Positions 8,860 to 18,331 of a stretch of DNA of 64,000 bases are shown piece by piece. The translations under genes and the position numbers were made by a program. Numbering within the stretch: the first letter of the stretch is position 1; each line of letters opens with the position of its first letter. The DNA lies in contig NZ_MCIF01000002.1 of the NCBI RefSeq assembly GCF_003268475.1, forward strand, positions 73,607 through 137,606, read 5' to 3'. The notes under the pieces were generated by a model, which saw only the letters and a list, made by a program, of their open reading frames with translations, did not search any database and had not been told where the DNA came from. This DNA is from Thermogemmatispora tikiterensis. GTDB lineage: Bacteria; Chloroflexota; Ktedonobacteria; Ktedonobacterales; Ktedonobacteraceae.

Positions 8860-9973
8860 GCTTCGCACTCCTCTCAACCGTCGTCAGCATGGCCAGGATC
8901 TCTTGACGGTTCCACCTGTGCCAGCCGTCCACGCGAGCGGCCCGCCCAAGCAGCCAGCGCTCGCGCCACCAGGCTGCGAGTTCTGCAAAGGGGCGCTGAT
9001 AGTAGTGCGGCTCCGAGTCCTGGCCTTCAAAATACGCCTGCAGGTTGCTGATCAGTGGAAACAGGAAGGCTTCCCGCTTGATCCCATGCCTGAGCAACTG
9101 TCTTGGAAGGCCGAGCGCATCCAGAGCGCGCGTCACGTTCTGCCAGGTGATCCGTGGCCCCGTACCGAAGCCACCGGAGTGATAGCGTCCCTGCTCTTCC
9201 AGGAAAGCGCACAAGGTGGGATACAGGGGAGCAAAGTGGAAGCTGCCATACCCTTCGGTGTAGCCAATGGAATAGGCAATGACCTGACCGCGATAGGAGA
9301 GACGATTGTAGAGGCTGCTCCGGCCAAAGGCACTGGTTGTGGTCAGGGCTACCAGCCGCGCCGGCAACGCGCGTTGCTCCAGTTGCGTGAGGCGTCCTGT
9401 GTACTTGCGCTCGTAGGCCAAGCGGACCTCATCTGAAACCGCTGCCAGAGCTACCAACTTGCCGCCAAGCAGACGATTGTAGGGAGGAAGAGCGCCGAGG
9501 GTGAAGATGTCCATCGTCTGATTGACCAGCTCCACTTTGCGGCCAGGGGCATAGGCGAAGAGACGATCTCGTACAGGAAAATCCAACGGCGGCGATTGCA
9601 GTGCCAGGATGCCGATGAGCTTCTCGTTAGAAGCGTCCATGATCAGGAAGCGCAGACGCCGCCCATACCCGCGCGTAAAGGGGAGCGACCAGGTGAGACG
9701 GGCCAGGCGAAAGAGGTCAGCCTGCCATTCCTCCACGACTTCCAGAAGGATGGGACGGATGCTCTGAGGAGAGAGATCGCTGCCATTGGCGAAGAAGTGC
9801 TCATATTTCGGATAGGTGGCCCTGATCCAGTACTGCTGCCTGGCTAATTCACGCTGGACCGCCTGGGCGTGCCAGGAGCGGTACGTCTCTTTGGGATTCT
9901 GTGCTTCCAGGGCTTGGAGCCGTTCGATTTCCGCCAGCACCTGGCGGCGTAATGCATCACGTTGCTGTTCCAT
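8834..9973 (-). CDS. druA: DruA-like protein (DUF4338), first gene of druA-nurA-herA operon
   Basis: A 379-residue protein that matches the Druantia protein DruA (DUF4338) along its length: the segments WSLPFTRGYGRRLRFLI, IGILALQSPP, NQTMDIFTLGALPPYN, LLGGKLVAL, TTTSAFGRSSLYNRL and YTEGYGSFHF occur in the expected order. The start at 9973 is chosen because similarity begins just after it; the frame stays open further upstream to 10222 but that part is unlike the family. The ribosome site is weak (GGAAC). DruA is a component of Druantia anti-phage systems, where its biochemical role is not settled. The hallmark Druantia helicase DruE is absent from this window; instead NurA and HerA follow with overlap. 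That makes this a different three-gene arrangement. Confidence 0.85.
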   Translation of the reverse strand: MEQQRDALRRQVLAEIERLQALEAQNPKETYRSWHAQAVQRELARQQYWIRATYPKYEHFFANGSDLSPQSIRPILLEVVEEWQADLFRLARLTWSLPFTRGYGRRLRFLIMDASNEKLIGILALQSPPLDFPVRDRLFAYAPGRKVELVNQTMDIFTLGALPPYNRLLGGKLVALAAVSDEVRLAYERKYTGRLTQLEQRALPARLVALTTTSAFGRSSLYNRLSYRGQVIAYSIGYTEGYGSFHFAPLYPTLCAFLEEQGRYHSGGFGTGPRITWQNVTRALDALGLPRQLLRHGIKREAFLFPLISNLQAYFEGQDSEPHYYQRPFAELAAWWRERWLLGRAARVDGWHRWNRQEILAMLTTVERSAKHGTADSPI

Positions 9974-10430
9974 GCGGTCTGTTCCGAGAGCACTGGCCCT
10001 ATCCCAGGCAGTGATCTTATGTGAAAGTATACTCAAGAGTTTTCCCTGCTGCAACAAAAAGGGAAAGGTCTTGTTTGACTCCTCGTGCCGAATGGGAGGC
10101 CCTCTCCATAAGAAAGCTGCTTCTTCCGACCTGCTGAAGCCGTGGCGCTGCTCAAAAAAGCAGAGACAGGCTGTTCGCGCCAACAGTCTCCCTCTCAGCC
10201 CGCTGGCAGTGGCATTCTCCACCCTCTCTGCAAGAGACGGCCCAGCCTCCTTATTCCCCGATCCTTGACAGCCATTCCTACCATGCCTATAATTCCTTAA
10301 TAAAAGATGTAGATCAGTCTTGATGAAAAGTTCGGGCGTAATGGAAGAGCAATGTGTTTAACTATGTTCCATTGGTAATCTCTGTGTATAGACTGATGAA
10401 TTGGGGTACTCTCATAAAACGAGGTGAGCG
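9974..10430. other. Divergent intergenic region between druA operon and membrane protein gene
   Basis: The minus-strand frame upstream of druA stays open here but is Cys/Arg/Ser-rich and has no family resemblance. The 10260-10420 part is AT-rich and probably carries the two divergent promoters, although no box pair is convincing enough to mark. Confidence 0.5.
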
Positions 10431-11183
10431 ATGTCCGCGGATGATCCGACGATGCTGCCCCAGGAAACGGCCCAGTCTCCCATGAGCAATGATCTCTCCG
10501 AAGCGACAGCTGTTGCCGGTCCATATCCGTATGATGAAACATGGGAGCTTCCACCACTACCTCCGCCACCTCCTGCTTCGGGGCACACGAGAATGCGTTT
10601 CATGACTCTGCTTCTCCTGTTCTGTCTGGTGCTCGTCTCCGCCAGTGCCGGGGCGCTGGCGGCAACGCTGTACTGGCGAAGTCTGGGGAGGACGTTCACC
10701 GCCCCTTCCACGGCTGTCAGCGAGGCGTCATCGTCGAGTACCACTGCTGCTGCAACGATCCTGCCGAACCCGTTGCCTACCCCGACATCGGACCTGAGCT
10801 ACACAGCCGAGGACATTCTGCGAGACTTTATCGCCGCCGGTGCTCATCCCTTCTTCATCCAACACGATATCACGATCTCTGCATGGACTGGCGGTGCCTT
10901 CTCCGTCTCGGTCCCGGCGACCAGCTCGGTGACATTTGGCGACACCTCCGACTGTAACGGCCCTTGTGAGCCTCGCAATATGGGCCTGTGGGTCTACCAG
11001 GATAATACGACGGCGGATCAGGCCTACAATGAGGTTAGTGAGGAGAACAATCAGGCCTTGATGCATCCTCCCCAGGGACTCTCGGTCGTCCCGACGACCA
11101 TCTTTATCCATGCCCGCTGCCTGTTGTTAGGAGCTGATACCTTTTCAATCTATATCCGGGTAGTCAAGCAATACTGTACATGA
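10431..11183 (+). CDS. Single-pass membrane protein of unknown function, Pro/Ser-rich
   Basis: A 250-residue protein starting at an ATG after GAGGTGA. Residues 1-53 are cytoplasmic and contain a proline run (PPLPPPPP). Residues ~57-78 form one transmembrane helix. A Ser/Thr/Pro linker follows, and then an extracellular domain of ~140 residues with paired cysteines (DCNGPC and two later Cys) that could form disulfides. Proteins of this build, a cytoplasmic low-complexity tail, one helix and an outside domain, are common in Ktedonobacteria. I do not recognise the outer domain. It is divergent from the druA operon and upstream of the OLD nuclease gene, separated by ~660 bases, so a link to defence is only positional. 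Confidence 0.75.
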   Translation: MSADDPTMLPQETAQSPMSNDLSEATAVAGPYPYDETWELPPLPPPPPASGHTRMRFMTLLLLFCLVLVSASAGALAATLYWRSLGRTFTAPSTAVSEASSSSTTAAATILPNPLPTPTSDLSYTAEDILRDFIAAGAHPFFIQHDITISAWTGGAFSVSVPATSSVTFGDTSDCNGPCEPRNMGLWVYQDNTTADQAYNEVSEENNQALMHPPQGLSVVPTTIFIHARCLLLGADTFSIYIRVVKQYCT

Positions 11184-11841
11184 GCAGCCCAAGGAAGAGG
11201 GAGACACTGGTGCGTGAGGGGTGTGCCTCACTCTCGTGGAGACAGGCGTTGACCACTCTTCTCTTCGACCTCTCTGCATGACCGTGCCTGTGCAGCGTGA
11301 TGGGGGAAGCCAGGTGGCCAGGAGTCCTGTTCCCCGTCACCGACTGGAAAAAGGCATTGGGGATCCCCTGCATGTGATGCCAGAGGAAGATCAGGTACCT
11401 GCGGAAGCGAGATCTTCTCTCTCCAGGGACAGGGGAGATCCAGACGGACGGGTGGTCTGCTTGGTCAAATAAACCGCGTCTGCTGAGTAGATGCCATGAC
11501 TTGCCGTTGCAGTCCACTAGGTGAGGACGCTCGGCAATCCTCTGACACCTGGAGGCTTGCACCATGATAGGAGACCTATCTGGATATCTGCGTGCTTTTC
11601 ATGATAAATTTCATGTATAATAATGAAGAATGGTGATGTGAACTGAAAATGTCACGGAAGAGACTTCAACGGAGTAAAGGGATACTCTTGGACTCTTCGT
11701 CCAGATAGCCCCCCGTGCGGGAGTACGATCTCACTGCTTCCCCTCAAGAGGAACCGGTGAGCGCGGAGCACAGATAGAAGTATTTCTCTGCCTGAGAGCA
11801 GCAAGCAGCTCAATCGCATCCCCTTCAGGAAGGGACAATCG
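11184..11841. other. Intergenic region upstream of the OLD nuclease gene
   Basis: No gene recognised. Minus-strand frames (11164-11565) show no family features. An AT-rich patch holds a TATAAT box at 11616-11621, about 220 bases before the OLD start, without a good -35 box. It may be the promoter of the OLD gene. Confidence 0.45.
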
Positions 11842-13914
11842 ATGATTATTCGTGCGATTTCTGTGAAAAACTTTCTTTCTTTTGCCTCTTTCTCATGGCC
11901 GGATCTTGATCCTCGGCTGAACGTGCTTGTAGGCCCGAACGGTGCTGGCAAGACGAATGTCTTTCGTGCCCTCAAGTGCGTGCAAGGTGCTCTGGCCCTG
12001 GACCAATCTCAGGCTGCTACAAGGTGGGAACATGCAGGGTATCAAGGCGCTGAGGCGCAAACGATCGAGATCACCCTGGAGATTGAACTCAATACCGTCC
12101 AAGAACAGGATTGGTGTGTGCGCTTCTTCGCAGCGGTTCTCTGTGACCAGTCGTCTATCGATGAGGCTCTGAAGGCCCAGCAACGTTCTGCTACTCCTGC
12201 TGGCCTCAAGCGATTCGATGCCTGGGTTCAGCAACAGCTTTCCCGCAATTGGCTGACCTGGTTCTATCGAGGACGGCTTGTGCTCACCTACGATGGACAG
12301 TGGGGATGGCGCTGTCGCTATGAGGCGCCTCGCCAGGGAGCACTCTCCTTCCGCCTTGATCTCAGTCAGGGAGGGATTCTCTACGGGGGAGCTTCGCCGA
12401 CCTCAACGCCCGTAGCGTCGTTGTTTACTGCCTGGGTTACTCAGCTCGAATCGGCAGAGCAGGAAGAGCTGTTGACGATGCTCTCCGGCACAGGAGGGGG
12501 CGAATCCTTTCCTGAACTCCATTCCTTTGACGTTCCTGCCTGGATCCCTGCTAATCAAGGCATTCTCCTTCAGGTGGGGGACTATTCAACGATTGTCCCC
12601 CCCTCAGAGCTTGCCACTCATCGGGCGCTCCGTAAATCGCTGGCGATACCTGCCGACTCACGACAGTTGACGAATGCACATCTACTTTTCCAACGCCTGG
12701 CGCAGCAATCCTTCCTGGCGCTCGATGAACTTCGCCTCCCTGCCGTCCATTCCCAGCTGGGTGCAGCGACAGATAGCTCCTTGTCAAGTGTAAACACGAG
12801 TGAACACCTGGCACTTTTGCTGTTTCGCAAGAAGAATGGCTTACCAAATCAAAGAAAACAATATCAAGACATACAGAATGTTTTTAACTATTTGACAGGT
12901 GAAAAATGCGAGGTACGGCTGGTTTCAGGAGTGAGTCAGTCTGCGTCGTCAGGCCAGGAGGTGGAAATAGTCGTGCCCAACCGCTGGGGGGATCTTCCTC
13001 TCCACTTCAGTGGAGCAGGCAAAGTCGAGGCACTGTTGCTCGCTACCATGCTTGTAGAAGGGCCTGGTCGAGTACTACTGCTAGACGAGCCAGCCTTGCA
13101 CCTGCATCCCTCAATTCAGGCTCGCTTTCTCGCCTTGCTGGAGCAGGACGAAGAGCATGGACAGTATGATCTCTCTCTTCCAGCGAATCAGGTGCTCTTG
13201 ATCACTCATAGCCCCTACCTCGTGCCGAATGACAGGCTCACTCGTGTGAGCCGTTTCTCTGTTGGAGGCGAAGCGAAAGGGACAGTTCGCTCGACGTTCA
13301 GTGGCAGCCTGCTTCCAGAGCCTAAATTGAACCGGTTCCTCAATGAGAATCCCCCAGCCAAAGCACTCCTTTTTAGCCAGGCCGTGATACTGGTTGAAGG
13401 AGAAACTGAGCGAGAGGCCTTGCCAGTATGGTACCCAGACCTGCTGAACCGGGACGTTTTTGTTCTCTCAGTGGACGGCAAGACGAATTTTGTGCTATGG
13501 GTTGCCCTTCTCCAGCAGCTGTTCATCCCCTGGGCTATCCTTGGCGATGGGGATTTGCTCTGGAACAACTCAAAGGACCCGGTTTCCCAGATGCGTAAGA
13601 TCCTGGAAGTGGCTGGTCGGACCTTGCCTGCTCCTCCTGAGGGAGTGGGAAAGGATCCCCAGGCTTTCCAGAGCTGGAGTCAGCAACTCGAATCTTTCGG
13701 GGTGTTCACCCTGGCCAGACAGGCTGACCAGGGATTTGAAAAGGCCCTGAGTGATGATATTCCAATGAACATACGTACTGAAGCCGCGCAGTTTTCAAGC
13801 AAGGTGGCCCGGGGAAGGTTCCTCGCCAAAAACAGTAAATGCCCAGAAATTGTGCAGCAGGTGCTAGAAAGGATTATGAAATATTTCGAAACGTGGAGTG
13901 CGTGCAAGTCTTGA
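11842..13914 (+). CDS. OLD-family ATPase/TOPRIM nuclease
   Basis: A 690-residue protein of the overcoming-lysogenisation-defect family. The start follows AGGAAGGGACA. The N-terminal ABC-type ATPase begins IRAISVKNFLSF and has Walker A GPNGAGKTN at residues 31-39. The signature-like region is near 390, Walker B LLLDEPALHLHP near 412, and the H-loop ITHSPY follows at ~453. A TOPRIM nuclease domain follows, with VEGETE near residue 518, SVDGKTNF, and the metal-binding GDGD near 567. OLD proteins are ATP-regulated nucleases in phage defence; paired with a UvrD helicase they form Gabija. No helicase follows here, so it is a solitary (class 1-like) OLD. It lies next to the DruA-NurA-HerA operon, supporting a defence island. 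Confidence 0.9.
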   Translation: MIIRAISVKNFLSFASFSWPDLDPRLNVLVGPNGAGKTNVFRALKCVQGALALDQSQAATRWEHAGYQGAEAQTIEITLEIELNTVQEQDWCVRFFAAVLCDQSSIDEALKAQQRSATPAGLKRFDAWVQQQLSRNWLTWFYRGRLVLTYDGQWGWRCRYEAPRQGALSFRLDLSQGGILYGGASPTSTPVASLFTAWVTQLESAEQEELLTMLSGTGGGESFPELHSFDVPAWIPANQGILLQVGDYSTIVPPSELATHRALRKSLAIPADSRQLTNAHLLFQRLAQQSFLALDELRLPAVHSQLGAATDSSLSSVNTSEHLALLLFRKKNGLPNQRKQYQDIQNVFNYLTGEKCEVRLVSGVSQSASSGQEVEIVVPNRWGDLPLHFSGAGKVEALLLATMLVEGPGRVLLLDEPALHLHPSIQARFLALLEQDEEHGQYDLSLPANQVLLITHSPYLVPNDRLTRVSRFSVGGEAKGTVRSTFSGSLLPEPKLNRFLNENPPAKALLFSQAVILVEGETEREALPVWYPDLLNRDVFVLSVDGKTNFVLWVALLQQLFIPWAILGDGDLLWNNSKDPVSQMRKILEVAGRTLPAPPEGVGKDPQAFQSWSQQLESFGVFTLARQADQGFEKALSDDIPMNIRTEAAQFSSKVARGRFLAKNSKCPEIVQQVLERIMKYFETWSACKS

Positions 13915-14530
13915 GGCAGGGTGTCCCCTTGTTCTTCCGCCTGGCGACCGTCTCGTGCTGATGCGAGAACAGCAGGTCTTGGTCTGACTCAAAGACCTGG
14001 CCGTTGGGTATGGTATTGTTCACCTTGGTGAAGGACTGGAGCGGTTGCAACGCCAGACGAGTGCTGCATACCTCACATCGGAAACCGCCAGGGAATAGAG
14101 GCTACGCCTGGGGCGTTGCCCCTTGACTGGCCGCAGTGCTGGGTCTGACCTCCAACCCCAATCGAGAGTGGTGGTCTGACGCCGACCGACTGGTCTCCTG
14201 CCACAGCTCGGCTAGCAACTCCCTGTTGGACTTCCTTGCTATGCACCCAGCCCTGTTCTTCCTTCTTCCTCCCAGACGCTTCCCGCCTGGCTCCCAGGAG
14301 ATTCCCAGGCTGCTCCCGTTGCCCTCGGGGCCCAGTGCGCTAGACTGCTTCCGTGAGTGCAGCTGGCCCTCCACGGCCCAGGCTCATCGATGAGACGGAG
14401 GAGGGGAAGGCTGCGCTTGTGGAGGAGGAAGCTGACCACGGTAAGGAGTCTGCCTTGGCTCTTCTAACGGGCAGACTGGAAAGCCCCTCCTCTGCTGTCA
14501 GGCACGTCAGCAAGAAAGGAGAACCCTCCA
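13915..14530. other. No recognisable gene; one short inverted repeat
   Basis: Frames on both strands are compositionally biased and match nothing known. AGGTCTT (13974-13980) and AAGACCT (13992-13998) form a 7-bp inverted repeat with an 11-base loop, 60 bases after the OLD stop, without a T run. It could contribute to termination. Confidence 0.45.
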
Positions 14531-15754
14531 ATGACAGGCGAACCACCTGGCACTTCTGAAGCGCAGGCTTCCGGCCCGTTGCTCCAGGCTGATCACCAGA
14601 GGGAGCGACCCCTGTCGCCAACCCCCGCTGCGAGCGCGCGCTCTATCGATACCCGTGATGGGCATGAGCCAGCTGCTGGGAGCGATTCTGATGACCCGTT
14701 CTCCTCCTTCGTCCTCCAGGAGGGGGCTTCTCCCGATCTGGAGACAGAGGTGGACCATGCAAGCTGGAACGATGCCTTTCCACTCCCGTTTCAACTCTCT
14801 GAACCGCTGCCCGCCCTGGCCTCGGAGCAGAGAGCTCCGACAGGGACATCAGGGGCGGGAAGAACGCCGTCGTCCTCTCTACCAGGAAGTCCATTGCCAG
14901 GAGGTGCGCGCCGGCGGATGTGGCTCAAGCCTGGTCTGATCAGCGTTGTCGTCGTCCTGACGGTGGGTTTTCTGGGGCTTGCTCTGCTGGCTCCAGCCGT
15001 TTCGCCCCATTCAACGGCGACGCAGGCAACAACGGTTGCGCAGCAGCGCTCTACTCCTGGAGCCACACCTCGGACCCGTCGTGCCTTGTCACCGGTGGCT
15101 ACAGCTCCTCCGTCCCGGCACCCTCCTCAGGCGCTCTCGCCAACCGCGACAGGTGCCAGTGACTTGGGCAACTGGGTACCTGTTTCCCTCCCCGCGGGGT
15201 GGACCGGTGCGGGGCTGACGCTGGGGGATGCGCTGTTTGCTGAACGGACGGCTGTCACGTTTACGGATCGCGAGATGAGCCTGGATTATCGCGCTGTCGG
15301 AACTCGCGCCCAGCATGGAGGAACGCTGACAGCAGCAGTGTTTCTGCTCACTCCCGCTGCTCGTGAGCGGTTTCGGCAGCAGGATGTCCGGGTGACGACG
15401 AATCAGCTCTACGATCTTGTGGTGGGAGAACGCCTGATTCAGGCGGTCATCGATCCACAGCCTCGCCTGCGTGCCTTTGCCATCCAGGGGCAGCAGCAGT
15501 TTGCGTGGGTAGAGGTCACGTTTACGCTGTGGCAGTCCCTGACTGATCCCCAGACAGGCCAGTCCCAGCAGGGGCTGATGAAGGACCCGACCAGCCAGCA
15601 ACCGCGTGTCCATCGGATGGGAGTACTGCTCGTGCGTGTACCACCTGCCAGCCAGGGAGCCAATGCGCCGATGGGGGGCACAGGCTGGCTGGTCTCCAAT
15701 TACGTGCTGGATTCCCCTGGGGGGACATTGCCCCCGATCGTTCAACCCGCATAG
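14531..15754 (+). CDS. Large single-pass membrane protein of unknown function
   Basis: A 407-residue protein whose ATG follows AAAGGAG with 9-base spacing. Residues 1-125 are low complexity and acidic (Ser, Pro, Asp, Glu). A basic GARRRMWLK stretch precedes one transmembrane helix (about 132-155). A Thr/Pro/Ala-rich linker follows to about 205. The outer domain (about 210-400) is rich in beta-strand-like segments. The outer part faintly recalls NTF2-fold VirB8/TcpC-type conjugation proteins, but I cannot confirm this. It precedes the glycosyltransferase-carrier gene by 180 bases with a strong hairpin between them, so it may be co-regulated. Confidence 0.75.
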   Translation: MTGEPPGTSEAQASGPLLQADHQRERPLSPTPAASARSIDTRDGHEPAAGSDSDDPFSSFVLQEGASPDLETEVDHASWNDAFPLPFQLSEPLPALASEQRAPTGTSGAGRTPSSSLPGSPLPGGARRRMWLKPGLISVVVVLTVGFLGLALLAPAVSPHSTATQATTVAQQRSTPGATPRTRRALSPVATAPPSRHPPQALSPTATGASDLGNWVPVSLPAGWTGAGLTLGDALFAERTAVTFTDREMSLDYRAVGTRAQHGGTLTAAVFLLTPAARERFRQQDVRVTTNQLYDLVVGERLIQAVIDPQPRLRAFAIQGQQQFAWVEVTFTLWQSLTDPQTGQSQQGLMKDPTSQQPRVHRMGVLLVRVPPASQGANAPMGGTGWLVSNYVLDSPGGTLPPIVQPA

Positions 15755-15801
15755 GGGAGCGTGGCCAGGCTGGACATGCGGGCTGTTGACAATGGCCTGC
15801 A

Positions 15802-15824
15802 GAGGCAGCCTGTCAGGCTGCCTC
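15802..15824 (+). terminator. Perfect hairpin between membrane protein and glycosyltransferase genes
   Basis: GAGGCAGCCT and AGGCTGCCTC form a perfect 10-bp stem with a GTC loop, 48 bases after the stop at 15754. No T run follows, so it is either a weak or factor-dependent terminator, an attenuator, or an RNA processing/stability element. Confidence 0.5.
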
Positions 15825-15934
15825 ATTGATCCATCTCTCAGCAAGAGATGTGGGAACCTGCCTACAGGGCGAATCAGCCAGGGAGCCGTGGGCAGGTCAC
15901 CTGCAGCAGCAAGATAAAGGGGAGTCCGATAGCC

Positions 15935-18331
15935 ATGCCTTCCTGGATCGAGCCGTACTTATTGGCTACCACCCTTGCTGTCCTCGTGACCATGCTGGGC
16001 GTGATGCCCCGCTTCGTGAGGGAATCACGGACGAATGGAGTCATTCTCCTGGCCCTGGTCGCCTTAGCAGGCGGCAGTGCCGCGGAGTGGTTTCATCAAC
16101 CCTGGTTGCCGGGTGCCGTGCTGCTGCTGCCTGTACTGCTCTGGCTCTGGGGAAGAAGAGGGGCCTGGAACGCCTGGGCCCTCATCGCTGGGGCCTGCCT
16201 TTTGCTGCAGACGGTTGCCAGTCTGTTGCCGCTGGGGGTAACCTTTCTCCAATCGTCAGGGATCTCCCGGGCGGTCGGCGCTCTGATGGGAGGAACCCAG
16301 ATGCTCTCTGTGGTGGCGACCGCTCCTGTTATCTTTGATCTGCTCAACGTGCCTGGCAGAGGTCATTTTCCTGAGCGCGATCGCATGCTCGCGGCGCCAG
16401 AACCGTCGCACTGGCCGGGCTGCTGCGTGCAGGTCCCTACCCATAACGAGCCGCCCGAACTGGTGGCCCGTGTCATTCTGCAACTGCTGCGGCAGCAGTA
16501 TCCCGGGCCGTGGATGATCCAGGTCATTGATAACCATACTCCTGACCCAGCTACCTGGAAACCAATAGCGCGTCTCTGTCAACGCTATCACCAGCGCATC
16601 CAGTTTCTCCATCTGGAGCAGTGGCCAGGTTTCAAAACGGGCGCGCTCAATGAGGGGACCAGGCGCCTGCCAGCGTGGGGAGAACTGATCGCGGTCGTTG
16701 ACGCTGACGATCTGGTCCATCCCCAGTTCCTGCGAGCGACAGTACGGCACTTTGTCGATCCGAGCGTGGCCTTTGTCCAAACGCCTCAACACTATCGAGC
16801 CTGGCAGGGCCATCCCTATTTTGATGGATTGAACTATATGTATGCTGCCTTCTTCGCCACGTACCTGGCCAGTCGGCGTGAACCCCATAGCATCATGTGC
16901 ACGGGCACGATGGGACTCGTGCGACGCAGTAGCCTGGAGGAGGTGGGCCTCTGGGATGAGACCTGTGTGACAGAAGATGCCGAGCTCTCGATCCGCTTGC
17001 TTGGCAAGGGCTGGAAGGGCGTCGACGATCACCGTCCCTATGGAGCTGGACTCATGCCCTTTGAATTCGACGCGCTCAAGAAGCAGCGGTTTCGCTGGGC
17101 GTTTGGGACCATGCAGTTACTCAAGAAGCACTGGCGCCCCCTGCTGGGACTCTCTTCCCCTGGACGGTATCACTTGACGCTGACACAGCGGCTCTGTTAC
17201 CTGGGCATCGGCTTCCAATACCTAACCGAGGCTCTGACATTCTGCTCGACTCTCCTGTTGGGGGGGGCTGTCGGTGTTTCTACACTGATGGGGCATCACA
17301 TGCTCTTGCCGCTCCCTCCCATCTGGCTGATCCCAGTGCTTCTGCTGCTGACCACGGGCATTCGAACGGTATGGGGCTTGCGAGAGGCAACTGGCTGTAA
17401 GCCTGGTCAGGCGATCGGAGCGCTCCTCTTCTTCTACGCGCTTTCCTGGGTCACCTGCCAGGCCTGTCTGACAGCTCTGTTCCGCCAGAAAGGGGTGTTT
17501 TTGCGGACTCCCAAGATCCGCCCCCAGCATCGGAGATGGCAACGAGCCTTGCTGATCACGGCTCAGGAGACGCTGCTCTCAGCCGTCTTGGTGGGAGGGG
17601 CGCTCGGCATGAGTCTCCTACAGCCTGCCAGCGTCCTGGCTATTGTCCTGTTCCTGTTGCAGGGATTGATCTATGGGATGGCTCCCGTCTGTGCCCTGGC
17701 AGCCGAAGGGATCTGGCTCATTCCTCGCCGGCTGCCGGGCACGAATGGCTCCCCTTTCTCAACGCGTCGCCTTGCACCCCCGCCCCCTTCGCTGCTGCAG
17801 GAGAGTGCATGGTCAGCATCTCAACACCGCGGCCATTCTGCTGGATGCCACAGTCATTCGCTTGTGGCTGGTTCCGGTAACGATGCAGCTCATGGGAAGA
17901 CTGAACTGGTGGTTCCCCAGGTTGGCGTTCTCAGGTTCCATGCCTTGGGGCCATCGGTTTCGCTCCATCTCCCGTCCGACGCCAATCAGGCCCTGAGAGG
18001 ACCCACTGAGTGGACCACTGATCGGCTGTTCTCAGCTCAACAGAACCCCTCGTTGCAGGTCCTTGTCGAGCGGATACTCATGCAGCTCTTCGCTCAGGTC
18101 CTGGATCGACCGGCGGTGTGCATCAAAGGAACCTCGCATTTCTTTGAGAGCGGCAGGGACGCACAAACTCTCTCGGCCCTGCTGTGCGCGATAGAGGAAC
18201 GACTCCAGATTCGCCTCAGTCCGGAGGAGATCATTGAGCACCCTATCCTGTTTCGACTGGCGGCGATCGTCGTGCAGCGGCAGGCCGCTATGGTACCACT
18301 GTCCACCCAACAGCCGGGAAGGATGCGATGA
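15935..18331 (+). CDS. Family 2 glycosyltransferase (cellulose synthase-like) fused to a degenerate carrier domain
   Basis: A 798-residue membrane enzyme. The start at 15935 is chosen because AAAGGGGAG precedes it and the hydrophobic N-terminus begins there. The GT2 core shows the processive-synthase motifs: DADD at 256-259, TED at 346-348 and QRFRW at 384-388. Hydrophobic helices lie on both sides (about 8-145 and 410-610). Such enzymes polymerise sugars and push the chain through the membrane. After a Ser/Pro/His-rich linker (~615-690) comes an acyl/peptidyl carrier-like domain (~705-785). In its FFESGRDA motif the usual GGDS serine is Ala743, so no phosphopantetheine arm can attach. A GT2-carrier fusion is unusual. 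It precedes a P450-carrier gene and a type II thioesterase, so it may act as a docking version of a carrier in the same pathway. Confidence 0.85.
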   Translation: MPSWIEPYLLATTLAVLVTMLGVMPRFVRESRTNGVILLALVALAGGSAAEWFHQPWLPGAVLLLPVLLWLWGRRGAWNAWALIAGACLLLQTVASLLPLGVTFLQSSGISRAVGALMGGTQMLSVVATAPVIFDLLNVPGRGHFPERDRMLAAPEPSHWPGCCVQVPTHNEPPELVARVILQLLRQQYPGPWMIQVIDNHTPDPATWKPIARLCQRYHQRIQFLHLEQWPGFKTGALNEGTRRLPAWGELIAVVDADDLVHPQFLRATVRHFVDPSVAFVQTPQHYRAWQGHPYFDGLNYMYAAFFATYLASRREPHSIMCTGTMGLVRRSSLEEVGLWDETCVTEDAELSIRLLGKGWKGVDDHRPYGAGLMPFEFDALKKQRFRWAFGTMQLLKKHWRPLLGLSSPGRYHLTLTQRLCYLGIGFQYLTEALTFCSTLLLGGAVGVSTLMGHHMLLPLPPIWLIPVLLLLTTGIRTVWGLREATGCKPGQAIGALLFFYALSWVTCQACLTALFRQKGVFLRTPKIRPQHRRWQRALLITAQETLLSAVLVGGALGMSLLQPASVLAIVLFLLQGLIYGMAPVCALAAEGIWLIPRRLPGTNGSPFSTRRLAPPPPSLLQESAWSASQHRGHSAGCHSHSLVAGSGNDAAHGKTELVVPQVGVLRFHALGPSVSLHLPSDANQALRGPTEWTTDRLFSAQQNPSLQVLVERILMQLFAQVLDRPAVCIKGTSHFFESGRDAQTLSALLCAIEERLQIRLSPEEIIEHPILFRLAAIVVQRQAAMVPLSTQQPGRMR

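Noticed and set aside
9974-10222. 83-residue N-terminal extension of DruA
   Set aside because: Cys/Arg/Ser-rich and unlike the DUF4338 family; similarity begins just after the ATG at 9973.
11164-11565. 133-codon minus-strand frame
   Set aside because: Arg/His/Ser-rich, no recognised domain, overlaps the end of the membrane-protein gene.
11842-13914. Gabija GajA
   Set aside because: The domain build fits OLD in general, but no UvrD-like GajB helicase lies next to it.
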